Shown piece after piece: positions 9,287 through 17,459 of a DNA stretch of 64,000 nt. The notes under the pieces are model-generated. The model ran no database searches. It worked only from the letters and a program-made list of their open reading frames with translations, and had not been told where the DNA came from. This stretch comes from DATLED01 sp963750255 (lineage in GTDB: Bacteria > Actinomycetota > Acidimicrobiia > Acidimicrobiales > CADCTF01): the NCBI GenBank assembly GCA_963750255.1, contig CAVVPZ010000006.1:62001-126000 (forward strand), in the 5' to 3' direction. How positions within the stretch are numbered: the stretch's first letter is position 1; every line of letters starts with the position of its first letter. Made by a program: the position numbers and the translations under genes.

Positions 9287-10552
9287 TCAGCGCCCCACTT
9301 GGGCGGCTCCTCGCCGGTGTCGGACCGCCCACAGTGCGCCGCCGGCGGCCAAGACGCCGGTGCCGGTCAGCGCGCTACGCACCGGGAGGGTTCCGGCGAG
9401 GATGATGCACCCGACGAAGCCGAGTACTGCGAGTTGGCGGGACCACCGCCGCTGATCGCGCGGCAGGGTCCACGCCGCAGCGTTGGTGATGGCGTAGTAG
9501 GTCAGCACGCAGAAGGAGCTGAAGCCGATGGCGTCACGGAGATCGGTGAGCGCCACGGCAATCGCGACGAGCGAACCGACGGCGATATCGGCTCGGTGGG
9601 GTACGTGGTGGACTGGGTGGACGGTGCTGAGCCACGAGTGGGAGCTCGCCGTTGGCGGCCATGGCGAACATGGTGCGGCTGACACCGGCGAGCAGTGATA
9701 AGCAGGACTCCGAGGGCGGCGATCGCACCGCCGATGCGCACCGCCGGGGCGAGGACGGCGAGGTGCCCGGCGCGGACCGCGGTGGCGAGCGGCGTGTCTG
9801 ACTTCGCCAGCGCCGCCGGTCCGACGGCGGCGAGGGCACCGATCGAGACGAGGGCGTAGACGAGGAGGGTGATGGCGAGCGCCCGTGGGATGGCCTTGGG
9901 AATCGTCCGCGTTGGATCAAGGACCTCCTCGCCGAGCGTGGCGATTCGGGCGTAGCCGGCGAAGGCGAAGAACAAAAGCCCTGCGGACTGGAGGATGGCG
10001 TAGGCGCCGTGGCCCGTGATCGGACCGAGGTTTGCGGCGCAGGCTTGTCCGCCGAACGCGGTGGCGGCGATGACGAGGGCGAGCGCCGCGAGCACCAGAG
10101 CCACAATCACACGGGTGAGGGTCGCGGTCTTTCGGACGCCGCGCAGCGTTCACGGCCGTGACACCGGCCACGGCCGCGAGGGCGATCGGGCGCTGCCACT
10201 GGGTGGCGGCATAGGCCCCGACCGTGAGTGCCATGCCCGCGCAGCTCGCCGTCTTGCCGACGACGAATCCCCACCCGGCGAGATAGCCCCAGAACGGCCC
10301 GAGCCGCTCGCGACCGTAGACGTAGGTGCCTCCGGAGGCCGGGTACCGCGCCGCGAGCTGCGCCGAGGATGTCGCGTTGCAGTAAGCGATGAAGGCGGCG
10401 ACCCCAAGCCCGATAAGCATTCCAGCGCCGGCGGCGCGAGCGGCCGGGCCGACCGCCGCGAAGACACCGGCGCCGATCATCGACCCCAGGCCGATCACGA
10501 CGGCGTCGCCCACGCCGAGGTGACGGTCGAGCCGGCTGGGAGCTTCCGCCAT
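9287..10552 (-). CDS. APC-superfamily amino acid/amine permease, frameshifted
   Basis: The start (HLGVGDAVVIGLGSMIGAGV) is the signature first helix of APC-type transporters, with the G-S-M-I-G-A-G-V substrate-binding break. It continues with YPASGGTYVYGRERLGPFWG, further hydrophobic helices, FAFAGYARIATLGEEVLDPT in helix 6, and a C-terminal block (VGSLVAIAVALTDLRDAIGF, LAVLGFVGCIILAGTLPVRS). Three +1 shifts near 10135, 9690 and 9655 interrupt the frame; the total is a multiple of 3. It would be a 12-helix proton-coupled or exchange transporter. The substrate cannot be assigned. It is 47 bases downstream of the VOC gene at 10599-10952. Confidence 0.7.
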
Positions 10553-10598
10553 CGATCGGCCCCGCTATGCGGTTAGGTGGAGGCCGGACACGGCGCGG

Positions 10599-10952
10599 CT
10601 AGTCATACTTCACGAGTTGGACCTCGAGGCCTCCCGGCTGCTTGAGGAACGAGGTGTACATGCGAGCGAAGTCCCGCCGCTGGGGAGCCTCGCTCGGCTC
10701 CATGCCCGCTTGGACCAGGTTTGCGTGGTCGCCATCCACGTCGTCGGCCCGGAACCCGAAATGCCGGAAGTGCACCTCGGAGTCCTCGGAGCGGCTGAGT
10801 TCGAGCTTGAGCCCGGAGGCCGGATCTGCGAGAACAGCGAAGAAGTCGAGGCGGCTCTCGACGACCATGCCGAAGTCGTTCGTGAAGCGCGCGATCTGGG
10901 CGTCTAGGTCGGGCACGGTCAAGGCAATGTGATCGATGCCGGGTGTGATCAT
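10599..10952 (-). CDS. VOC-family (glyoxalase-like) protein
   Basis: A single-domain VOC protein: GIDHIALTVPDLDAQIARFT at the start, FFAVLADPASGLKLELSRSE, HFGFRADDVDGDHANLVQAG, and FLKQPGGLEVQLVKYD at the end. His in GIDHIAL, Glu in KLELSRSE and Glu in GLEVQLV are candidate metal ligands. Two ATGs compete; the one at 10952 has GGAGG at the right distance (6 bases), while the one at 10958 would leave no spacing, so I prefer 10952. It is in line with the second VOC gene and the ArsR-ArsC gene, probably one operon. Confidence 0.8.
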   Translation of the reverse strand: MITPGIDHIALTVPDLDAQIARFTNDFGMVVESRLDFFAVLADPASGLKLELSRSEDSEVHFRHFGFRADDVDGDHANLVQAGMEPSEAPQRRDFARMYTSFLKQPGGLEVQLVKYD

Positions 10953-10977
10953 GTGCATCCTCCAATGCGTCGTCCGC

Positions 10978-11366
10978 TCACGATGTGCCAGCGGGTTGGA
11001 ACAGCTCGACGAGGTTCCCCGAGGGGTCGATCGGCGAGGACCTGCGCGCCGCCGGGGCCGGTGACGACCTCGTTGCGGAACCGCACGCCCTCGCTCGGCG
11101 AGGCGGGCGACCTCTCCGTCGAGTTCGTCGACGATGAGGTGGATGCGGTTCCACCCGCCGGGGACGGGCCGTTCGCCGTCGGCCATCGCTCGGCCGGCCG
11201 AGCTCTGGGGGCCCGACAGCAGCAGCCGCAGGTTGCCTCGCGTGACGTCGGCGAAGGCGGGGCTCGAGATGCCGACGGTGAAGCCGAAGTGGCGGGTGTA
11301 GAAGTCGACGCACGCGGCGACGTCGTCGACGAGGTAGCGCACGTTGACGGTCTCTGCGTCAGCCAT
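10978..11366 (-). CDS. VOC-family protein, frameshifted
   Basis: ATG at 11366 overlaps the end of the ArsR-ArsC gene by 8 bases. The protein begins VNVRYLVDDVAACVDFYTRH, with FADVTRGNLRLLLSGPQSSA and GGWNRIHLIVDELDGEVARL, then needs shifts near 11095 and 11030 to read VRFRNEVVTGPGGAQVLADD and DPSGNLVELFQPAGTS. The length is 3n+2, in line with two +1 shifts. The pattern is that of the VOC subgroup annotated as bleomycin/fosfomycin-resistance-like or glyoxalase. Coupling to an arsenic-type regulator and reductase suggests, but does not prove, a role with arsenic or thiol compounds. Confidence 0.65.
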
Positions 11367-12140
11367 GGGTGGTCCTTTCCAGGGAGGGGATGCCGAGGTC
11401 GGCGAGCAGGAGCGTCGACGCGATCTTCGATCTCGTCGGCCGACCGCTCGAAAAGGCGCCGTAGGTGTTCTTGGCGTCGCCACCTGCGGCAGCCGGGTCG
11501 GCGATGCTCCAGTGAGCGGTGTCGGGGAGCCCTGGGAACTCCGGGCAGATCTCCCGCACCTTGTCGCAGAGCGTGATGACGCGGTCGAAGCGGTTGCGCG
11601 GTGAAGCGGGTGAGCGGTTTCGTGGGCCGGCCGCCGATGTCGATGCCGCGCTCGCGCCATGACGCGCACGGCGTTGGGGTGCAGAGGCTTCGGGTGGCTT
11701 CCCGCGCTGCGGGCTGCGACGCCGCCCGCCGATCGGTGCTCGACGAGAGCTTCGGCGATCTGGGAGCGGGCGCTGTTGCCCGTGCACAGGAACAGCAGCC
11801 GAGGTCGGCGGCGCCGAGTCGGAGGCTGGCCCGTTGCCACCGGCGTTTGCATCGCAACGGCTGGGTGCAACGCCAGGCCGGCGTCGGCGAGCAGATCCCG
11901 GCAGCGCAGCAGGTCGGCGCGGTAGTAGACGTCACGGCCATCGGCTGAGCTTCGCCGAGCGCTGACGATTCCGGCGCGGCGCAACTCGGCCAAGTGGTAC
12001 GAGACGAGGTTCTGCGGTTTCCCGACGAGCTCGATGAGCTCACCGACCCGCCGGTCGCTTCGGCTGAGTTCGGCGACCAGCTGCCACCGCAACGGCTCGG
12101 CGAGCAGACCAAGAACAACGGGCGGCTGCGAGGACGACAT
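11359..12140 (-). CDS. ArsR-type regulator fused to low-molecular-weight arsenate reductase, frameshifted
   Basis: Residues ~1-95 form a winged helix (LLAEPLRWQLVAELSRSDRR, GELIELVGKPQNLVSYHLAE, RRSSADGRDVYYRADLLRCR) of ArsR type. After a short linker comes a low-molecular-weight phosphatase/ArsC domain with the P-loop LLFLCTGNSARSQIAEALVE (Cys-X5-Arg type) and, after shifts near 11655, 11590 and 11450, RFDRVITLCDKVREICPEFP and HWSIADPAAAGGDAKNTYGA. In ArsC enzymes the P-loop Cys attacks arsenate and the later Cys pair relays oxidation to thioredoxin. ArsR-like metal sites in the winged helix are not evident. A palindrome just upstream may be its operator. Confidence 0.7.
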
Positions 12141-12150
12141 CACCTCATTA

Positions 12151-12168
12151 CATCAGCTGAAATTGATG
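12151..12168. promoter_or_regulatory. Inverted repeat upstream of the ArsR-ArsC gene, candidate operator
   Basis: CATCA and TGATG form an inverted repeat with an 8-base AT-rich spacer, ending 11 bases upstream of the ATG at 12140. ArsR-family repressors usually bind such imperfect 12-2-12-like palindromes overlapping their own promoter. Placement and symmetry fit autoregulation; binding is inferred. Confidence 0.45.
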
Positions 12169-12221
12169 GATTGCAAGCGAGTGCGGGGCCGGGTCTGACG
12201 GCGGTCCGAGTGTCACGGGTC

Positions 12222-12246
12222 CGAGTCCCGTCGTCTCCACCACAAA
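12222..12246 (+). repeat. Second tRNA 3'-end copy, partner of the repeat at 9148-9172
   Basis: 24 of 25 bases match 9148-9172: end of the T loop, T-stem 3' strand, acceptor 3' strand CGTCTCC, discriminator A and CCA, plus the following CAAA. The T stem extends back to 12215 (ACGGG pairing with CCCGT). No D arm or intact anticodon stem is found upstream. Two direct copies of a tRNA end about 3.07 kb apart in the same orientation are what an integrated island leaves at its borders, or what two successive integrations leave behind. Confidence 0.6.
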
Positions 12247-12251
12247 AGTCC

Positions 12252-13409
12252 TCAGCCGAATCGGTCGGCGAGTAGGTGGACGACGGTTTCCGGGCTTGGC
12301 ATGGCGGCGATCTCGTCCTGCAGCCTGGCGGCTGCGGCCCGGAAGCTCTGGTCCGCCAAAAGCCGTTCCGCGGCGGCAGCTACGGCATCGATCGACACTT
12401 GACCAGGCTGGATAGCGAGCGCACATCCCACTCCAGCACCCGCTGCCGCATTCACGAACTGATCGGCGGCTTGGGGCACGCACAGCTGCGGAAGTCCGTG
12501 CGCAAGGGCAGCCAGGAACGTGCCCGATCCGGCATGCGACACCACCAACGCGCTGCGCGACAGCAGGGCGTCCTGAGGGATGTACCGGGCGACACATACG
12601 TTCTCGGGCTGGGGTCCAAGTCCGTCAGGGTCGCCGTCGGGACCCACGGTCACCGCGACGCGGACAGCCAACTGCGCGAGCCCAGCCACGATGGTCGAAA
12701 GCACGTCGTTGTTTGCGAACACGGTGCCCAACGTCACGTAGACGAGCGGACGGTCCGAACGTGCGGTCACCAGCGCCGGGAGGTCGACGGCCTCCTCGAC
12801 CGACGGCGCTGCGGGCCTGATCCGTTGGGTGGCGGCCACATGGGGCCGGTGCTGTAACTGGAGACTGGGCGGGTACAGATCGAGATAGAGGTGCTGATAG
12901 CTACCGGCGTGGGGCGGAGGGTCGAGTCGATACTCAGCCCACAACCCGGCGACTTCCTGGCCCGCAGCCGCAACTCTCGCCGGTGGAACCAACGCACCAA
13001 ATGCTTGCGTGATGCCGGGAACACCAAGGACCGCAGCCACCAGAGGTCCGGCCAGTTCCGCCGCATCCGAAACGACGAGGTCGGGCGCCCACGCTCGTGC
13101 CATGGGCACCATCGCCGCCGCCATGGGTCGGGCTCGGACGGCGCCGAAGAGCCGAGGAAACATGAAATCGGGCCATTGTGGCCGGGGCAGATCCGCCAAC
13201 TCTGGATACCGCTCATCGAACTTCGCCGCCGCCTCGACCTGGTTCAACCCACAAGGAACGGCGTCGATGCCCTGATCGACGAGTCGGGCCACGGCGTCGG
13301 CCCCCGTTGCCCAACGCACCGTATGACCGGCGAACTGAAACGCGTGGGCCAACGGAAGCAGCGGGTTGACGTGACCCAGGCCCGGGACCGATGTGATGAG
13401 AACGCGCAT
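12252..13409 (-). CDS. GT1-family glycosyltransferase (MGT/UGT type)
   Basis: 385 residues. N-terminal acceptor domain starts MRVLITSVPGLGHVNPLLPL, the typical GT-B Gly-His loop. The C-terminal donor domain has DRPLVYVTLGTVFANNDVLS, VARYIPQDALLSRSALVVSH and HAGSGTFLAALAHGLPQLCV followed by PQAADQFVNA, the nucleotide-sugar signature of macrolide-type and other natural-product glycosyltransferases. The likely catalytic base is the His of GLGHVNP. The acceptor is unknown; candidates are small hydrophobic metabolites or lipids. The gene is intact and starts at an ATG; the tRNA-derived repeat lies just beyond its end. Confidence 0.85.
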   Translation of the reverse strand: MRVLITSVPGLGHVNPLLPLAHAFQFAGHTVRWATGADAVARLVDQGIDAVPCGLNQVEAAAKFDERYPELADLPRPQWPDFMFPRLFGAVRARPMAAAMVPMARAWAPDLVVSDAAELAGPLVAAVLGVPGITQAFGALVPPARVAAAGQEVAGLWAEYRLDPPPHAGSYQHLYLDLYPPSLQLQHRPHVAATQRIRPAAPSVEEAVDLPALVTARSDRPLVYVTLGTVFANNDVLSTIVAGLAQLAVRVAVTVGPDGDPDGLGPQPENVCVARYIPQDALLSRSALVVSHAGSGTFLAALAHGLPQLCVPQAADQFVNAAAGAGVGCALAIQPGQVSIDAVAAAAERLLADQSFRAAAARLQDEIAAMPSPETVVHLLADRFG

Positions 13410-13484
13410 GGCGGATCGTTGCCGAAAATGACGGGGCGCGCCGGGGCCGGTGGGCAGAGGCGCCGCGCGACGTGGTGCGACGGC

Positions 13485-14108
13485 TCAGATCAGGCCGTTC
13501 TTGGCCGCGAACGGGTCCCACGACGCGTCGCGATGCCACTCGTACTCGACCCGGTCGGCGATGGTGATGGCCGACGCGTCGCCCTCGATGTGGGCGACGA
13601 GCGCGAGGGCCATGTCGATGCCGGCGGCCACACCCGACGACGTCCAGCGGTCGCGGTCTTCGACCCATCGAGCCTCGGTGACCCACTCGACGTCGTCACT
13701 CTGTTCACGTGCCCACGCGAAGGCCCGCTTGTTGGACGTCGCCCGATAGCCGTCCAACAGTCCCGCAGCAGCGAGCAGACCCGAACCGGTGCAGACCGAG
13801 GCGACGACTTGTGCGTCGCTGGCCCACCGCGAGAGCCATTCGAGGAATCCGGCGTCGGCGACCAACGCCCGCGTGCCCATCCCGCCGGGCACGAGGACGA
13901 TGTCGGCGCGGGGCGCGTCGGCGTACGCGAGGTCGGCGATTACGGCCGGGCCTTCCGCGCTGCGCACCGGACCGGCCGACGGCCCGACCATCGTCAGGTG
14001 GAACCGGTCGGGCAAGGCGCCGAAGATCTCGAGCGGGCCGAAGACGTCGAGGAGTTCGAACCCCTCGAAGAGCACGACGGCCACCTGGCGGATGGCGGGA
14101 TCGGACAT
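13485..14108 (-). CDS. DJ-1/PfpI family protein
   Basis: 207 residues, intact. Start IRQVAVVLFEGFELLDVFGP, then DIVLVPGGMGTRALVADAGF and the nucleophile elbow VVASVCTGSGLLAAAGLLDG with the conserved Cys, followed by GYRATSNKRAFAWAREQSDD. This is the GATase1-like fold of ThiJ/PfpI/isonitrile-hydratase-like proteins. Without the AraC helix-turn-helix tail found in some relatives it is the free enzyme form. Possible activities include isocyanide hydratase or glyoxalase-like chemistry; the sequence does not decide. It is 9 bases from the end of the DUF1905 gene. Confidence 0.85.
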   Translation of the reverse strand: MSDPAIRQVAVVLFEGFELLDVFGPLEIFGALPDRFHLTMVGPSAGPVRSAEGPAVIADLAYADAPRADIVLVPGGMGTRALVADAGFLEWLSRWASDAQVVASVCTGSGLLAAAGLLDGYRATSNKRAFAWAREQSDDVEWVTEARWVEDRDRWTSSGVAAGIDMALALVAHIEGDASAITIADRVEYEWHRDASWDPFAAKNGLI

Positions 14109-14117
14109 GGCAAGCCC

Positions 14118-14579
14118 TCAGGTGCGGGGCTTGCCGGTGCGGATCTTCTCGACGGCCTGGGCGACGCGGCGTGCGCGGGTGTCGTCACGTTTGGCTTCGG
14201 CCACCCACCGGGCGTACTCCTTGCGGTGGGAGTACGCCAGCGACGCAAACGCGTCCGCCGCCGCCGAGTCGGCGGCCAGCGCCGCCGCCAACGCCTCAGG
14301 CACCTCGACCTCGCGAGGGGCGGTGTCGAGTTCGACCGCGACGTCGACCACGTCGCCGGCCTCGGCACCAACTGCCGTGCGCACCTCACGATTGAGTCCG
14401 AGCAGGAACTCGCCACCCATCCGGGTCACGGTGGTGCGCCACGTGTGGCCGTTGGCCGTCGCCGCCACGGGAAACCGCTTGGCGCCCTCCCCGATGGCGG
14501 CGGCCTGCTCGTCGTCGAGGATCACGGCCGCCGCCGGCCCCCGAGCCTGCAACGTCGTCGTCCACCGCAGGGCGCCCAT
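14118..14579 (-). CDS. DUF1905 / YdeI (OmdA)-like protein
   Basis: 153 residues. The N-terminal half (AAVILDDEQAAAIGEGAKRF, HTWRTTVTRMGGEFLLGLNR, GDVVDVAVELDTAPREVEVP) matches DUF1905, and the C-terminal helical part (LAYSHRKEYARWVAEAKRDD, TRARRVAQAVEKIRTGKPR) matches the bacteriocin-protection YdeI/OmpD-associated domain. The function is not established. The ATG is divergent from the NUDIX gene; the 172 bases between them hold a strong inverted repeat. It is transcribed ahead of the DJ-1 gene. Confidence 0.8.
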   Translation of the reverse strand: MGALRWTTTLQARGPAAAVILDDEQAAAIGEGAKRFPVAATANGHTWRTTVTRMGGEFLLGLNREVRTAVGAEAGDVVDVAVELDTAPREVEVPEALAAALAADSAAADAFASLAYSHRKEYARWVAEAKRDDTRARRVAQAVEKIRTGKPRT

Positions 14580-14603
14580 CGGGCAACTCTACGAACCCGT
14601 CCG

Positions 14604-14651
14604 GCTTTCCGGCGCGAAAGGTCGCTCTGCGACCGCCTCGCGCCGGAAAGC
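14604..14651. repeat. Perfect 14-base inverted repeat between divergent genes
   Basis: Arms 14604-14617 (GCTTTCCGGCGCGA) and 14638-14651 are exact reverse complements; the 20-base centre contains a further 6-base inverted repeat (GGTCGC/GCGACC). It lies between the starts of the DUF1905 and NUDIX genes, so a terminator role is unlikely; a regulator-binding site, a REP-like element or a structured leader are alternatives. Confidence 0.65.
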
Positions 14652-14751
14652 GGAGAGGGATGCGAAAAAAGTCCGTTGTGTCCGGATTGAAGTGGCGCGA
14701 CACTGGGCTCCAACAGCTTGTGCTTCCGTTCACAAGCGTGGGAGGGACCCG

Positions 14752-15339
14752 ATGACCCCCGACGAGGCGACCGCCGTCCTGCTCGAGCCGTGTGGATTCG
14801 GGCCGGTCACCCTCCACCTCGAGTTCGGCTTCGAGATTCCCCCGGCCAGCGAACACGCCAACATCCGCCTCGTGCCGTTCTCGGGCGACGAGGTCGTGAT
14901 CAGCCGGTGTGAGGAGTTCGGTTGGATGCTCCCGGGCGGCACCCTCGAGGCCGGCGAGCGGTGGCTCGAGGCCGCGGCCAGAGAACTGCGCGAGGAGGCG
15001 GGCTGTCGATTGCTGGCTGCGGTGCCGTTCGCCTGGATGCGGGGACACACCTCGGAGCCGACACCGTGGCGCGACCATCTCCCCCACCCCGACTTCGTTC
15101 ACCTCATCGCCGTGGCCGAGGTCGCGGTCGAGGACCATCCCGAGCCGGTCGCCGGCGGCGAGCACATCGTCGAGGTCCGGTCGCTCCCTGTCGAGGATGC
15201 GGTCACGCTGCTCGTCGAGGCGGGCGAACACCGAGCCGCGGCACTCGTAGCTGTCGGTGCCACGGTGCGGGCCAACACCTGCGCGGCGGCGACCCGCGGC
15301 CAACGGGCGGCGACGCCGGTGCATCGAGCCGTGGCCTGA
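14752..15339 (+). CDS. NUDIX hydrolase
   Basis: 195 residues; ATG preceded by GGGAGGGA at good spacing. The NUDIX box is complete: GGTLEAGERWLEAAARELRE followed by EAGCRL, with the REXXEEXG-type metal-binding glutamates. The N-terminal part (FGPVTLHLEFGFEIPPASEH) and HPDFVHLIAVAEVAV are typical of a single NUDIX fold. It hydrolyses a nucleoside diphosphate linked to some group X; substrate undetermined. The Ala-rich tail (TRGQRAATPVHRAVA) is probably disordered. Convergent with the epimerase gene that ends 4 bases later. Confidence 0.85.
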   Translation: MTPDEATAVLLEPCGFGPVTLHLEFGFEIPPASEHANIRLVPFSGDEVVISRCEEFGWMLPGGTLEAGERWLEAAARELREEAGCRLLAAVPFAWMRGHTSEPTPWRDHLPHPDFVHLIAVAEVAVEDHPEPVAGGEHIVEVRSLPVEDAVTLLVEAGEHRAAALVAVGATVRANTCAAATRGQRAATPVHRAVA

Positions 15340-15342
15340 GAT

Positions 15343-16392
15343 TCAGCCCAACCGGGAGAGGAGTTGCATGGCCTTCTTGGCCGGGGCCAGCACACCAGCC
15401 TTGACGCCGGACCGGTGGTGCGAACCGCCGCCGGCGATCGAGTGGCGATTGGCGAGGAACCACTCGTAGGACTCGACGAACATGTCGTGGTTGGAGAACT
15501 TCGACGACCAGCCCAACTCGGCGGCCGTCTTCGTCGTGTCGAAGTACATCGACTCGCCGTACATGATCCAGTGATACGGAGCGAACGGGGTGACCCCGAC
15601 GCGAGCCGACACCTGCATGGCCGCCATCGCCGGCCTCAGCGGGAGCGAGCGCACGTGGACGCCGGTACCCGCGTGTTCGGCCAGGCCTTCGAGCGCGTCG
15701 CGCATCGTTCCGAACTCTTGGGCGCCGACGTTGTAGCTCTCGGAACCGGCACGCTCGCCAGCCCGGATGGTGGCGTCAGCCAGGTCGGCGGCGTGCACGA
15801 ACTGATACCGGTTGTCACCCCGTCCGAACACGACCACGTCGGCCCCGTCGGCCATCCACTCGAAGAGGATGGCGAAGATGCCGAGGCGACCGTGGCCGAG
15901 GATGGTGCGGGGCCGGATGATCGACACGTCGAGACCCCGGGTGGTCATGGCCCGGCACAATTGTTCGGCCTCGAGCTTGGCCCGGCCGTACGCCTCGCGG
16001 GGGGTCGCCGGGGTCGACTCGGTCACCGGCAGCGCCTCCGGTACGCCGTAGACGGCGCTCGACGACGTGTGCACGACCTTGGCCACGCCGGCCAACAGCG
16101 AGGCCTCGAGCAACACGCCGGTCCCGCCCACGTTGACCGACTCGAACAGGTCGCGATCGTGGGCCAGCGGCACCTGGGCCACGTTGTGGAAGACGATGTC
16201 GATGCCGCGCACGGCGCGGGCGACGGTGTCGGCGTCGCGGACATCACCTTGGACGAGCTCGACATCGGCGGGTCGGTCCTCGGCGTCGTTGACGTCGAGG
16301 GACCGAACGGCGTAGCCCCGGGCCAGCAGTTCAGCGACGAGGAGGGACCCGAAATAGCCGCTGCCTCCGGTGACGAGGGCCCGCCGGCTCAC
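15343..16392 (-). CDS. NAD-dependent epimerase/dehydratase (extended SDR)
   Basis: GTG start at 16392 overlaps the preceding stop by 4 bases (GTGA). Rossmann motif ALVTGGSGYFGSLLVAELLA, SSS in VVHTSSSAVYGVPEAL and the catalytic EAYGRAKLEAEQ (Tyr-X3-Lys) identify an extended short-chain dehydrogenase acting on nucleotide sugars or sterol-like substrates. IIRPRTILGHGRLGIFAILF and NRYQFVHAADLADATI match 4,6-dehydratase/epimerase or 3-beta-HSD-like members. Last gene of the five-gene operon; product chemistry is inferred to be a sugar or prenyl-sugar modification. Confidence 0.85.
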   Translation of the reverse strand: MSRRALVTGGSGYFGSLLVAELLARGYAVRSLDVNDAEDRPADVELVQGDVRDADTVARAVRGIDIVFHNVAQVPLAHDRDLFESVNVGGTGVLLEASLLAGVAKVVHTSSSAVYGVPEALPVTESTPATPREAYGRAKLEAEQLCRAMTTRGLDVSIIRPRTILGHGRLGIFAILFEWMADGADVVVFGRGDNRYQFVHAADLADATIRAGERAGSESYNVGAQEFGTMRDALEGLAEHAGTGVHVRSLPLRPAMAAMQVSARVGVTPFAPYHWIMYGESMYFDTTKTAAELGWSSKFSNHDMFVESYEWFLANRHSIAGGGSHHRSGVKAGVLAPAKKAMQLLSRLG

Positions 16393-17459
16393 ACCGCCAT
16401 CCCTCGGTCGAGGCACCAGCGGATGCTCTGGCGCATGCCGTCGTACAGGGTGACGGTGGGCTCGTAGCCGAGGTCGGCTCGGGCCACGCTGATGTCACAC
16501 GCGATCGTCTTGTTCATCTCTCCCAGGACGTGGAGTTCCTGGACGTATCGGCCGCGGTTCTGTAACACGCCGTCGACTCGCTCGGCCACCTGGGAGACGG
16601 CCGACGGAAGCCGCAACGCGACCCGTTTGGACAGAGGCAAACCTTCGGCAACGAGCGCTCGGCGGATGGTGTCGACGACGTCGGCCATGGGGTGGATCTC
16701 GGCGTCGGCGATCCAATAGCCGTGGCCCACCGCGCTCGGCGTCGACGCAGCCCGAACCACCCCTTGGACGAGATTCTCGACGTGGACGAGCGAGCGCCTG
16801 GCCGTGGGATCGACGAGCGGGAACTTGCCCGTGCGCACCATCGTGAGGAAGCGGACCTGTCGCGCTGGCTGGTACGGCCCGTAGAACCAGGGCGGGCGCA
16901 CGATGACGGTGTCGAGACGGCCGGCGACCTGCGCCTCTTTCACCAACAACTCGCCGTCCATCTTCGACGACCCGTACCCGAGGTAGGGGCGGTAGGGCTC
17001 CTCGTTGCGAAACACGTCGTCGGGGGTCGGGTTGACGCCGAAGGGCGAGTTGGACGAGACGTGGACGAACACGCGTGAGCCGGCGGCGGCCGCGGCGTCG
17101 AGGACGGCCCGGGTGCCCTCGACGTTGGTGTGGTGCCACTCAACGACCCGGGTCGGGTGGATCACGCCGGCGGAATGGATGACCGTCGCGCCGGCGACAC
17201 CGTCGAAGAGGCGAGCGAGGACAGCCCTGTCGGCGACGTCGCCGACGAAGACCTCGGCGTCGGGCGCGAGGTCGGCGACAACGGCGACGTCGGAGGCCCG
17301 GTGGACGAGCACTCGCAACGGTCCGTCGGCGGCGGCGATCCCCCCTTGGTGCCCTCCGCCGAGTGCAGCCATCAGAGCGGATCCGAGCCACCCGGCGGCG
17401 CCGGTGACAACGACCGGACCGGGGGGAAGGGCAAGGGGTGCGTCTGTCATTCGGTTCAC
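16389..17459 (-). CDS. NAD-dependent epimerase/dehydratase (extended SDR)
   Basis: 356 residues from a GTG that overlaps the UbiA stop by 4 bases. GPVVVTGAAGWLGSALMAAL is the nucleotide-binding loop, FVHVSSNSPFGVNPTPDD carries the Ser region and YLGYGSSKMDGELLVKEA has the catalytic Tyr-X3-Lys. VIVRPPWFYGPYQPARQVRF and RSLVHVENLVQGVVRAA are typical of NSDHL/3-beta-HSD-like and nucleotide-sugar epimerases. It shares the operon with a second, distinct SDR, so two sequential redox or epimerisation steps are likely. Confidence 0.85.
   Translation of the reverse strand: MNRMTDAPLALPPGPVVVTGAAGWLGSALMAALGGGHQGGIAAADGPLRVLVHRASDVAVVADLAPDAEVFVGDVADRAVLARLFDGVAGATVIHSAGVIHPTRVVEWHHTNVEGTRAVLDAAAAAGSRVFVHVSSNSPFGVNPTPDDVFRNEEPYRPYLGYGSSKMDGELLVKEAQVAGRLDTVIVRPPWFYGPYQPARQVRFLTMVRTGKFPLVDPTARRSLVHVENLVQGVVRAASTPSAVGHGYWIADAEIHPMADVVDTIRRALVAEGLPLSKRVALRLPSAVSQVAERVDGVLQNRGRYVQELHVLGEMNKTIACDISVARADLGYEPTVTLYDGMRQSIRWCLDRGMAV

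Noticed and set aside
10599..12143. A single 514-residue ArsR-ArsC-VOC-VOC fusion
   Set aside because: The frame is continuous only because of single-base shifts. The ArsC end, the two VOC starts and their own stops are visible in other frames, with a ribosome site before the second VOC gene.
12148..12597. Minus-strand frame over the glycosyltransferase end and tRNA repeat
   Set aside because: Arg/Pro/Cys-rich shadow of the glycosyltransferase frame that runs into antisense tRNA sequence.
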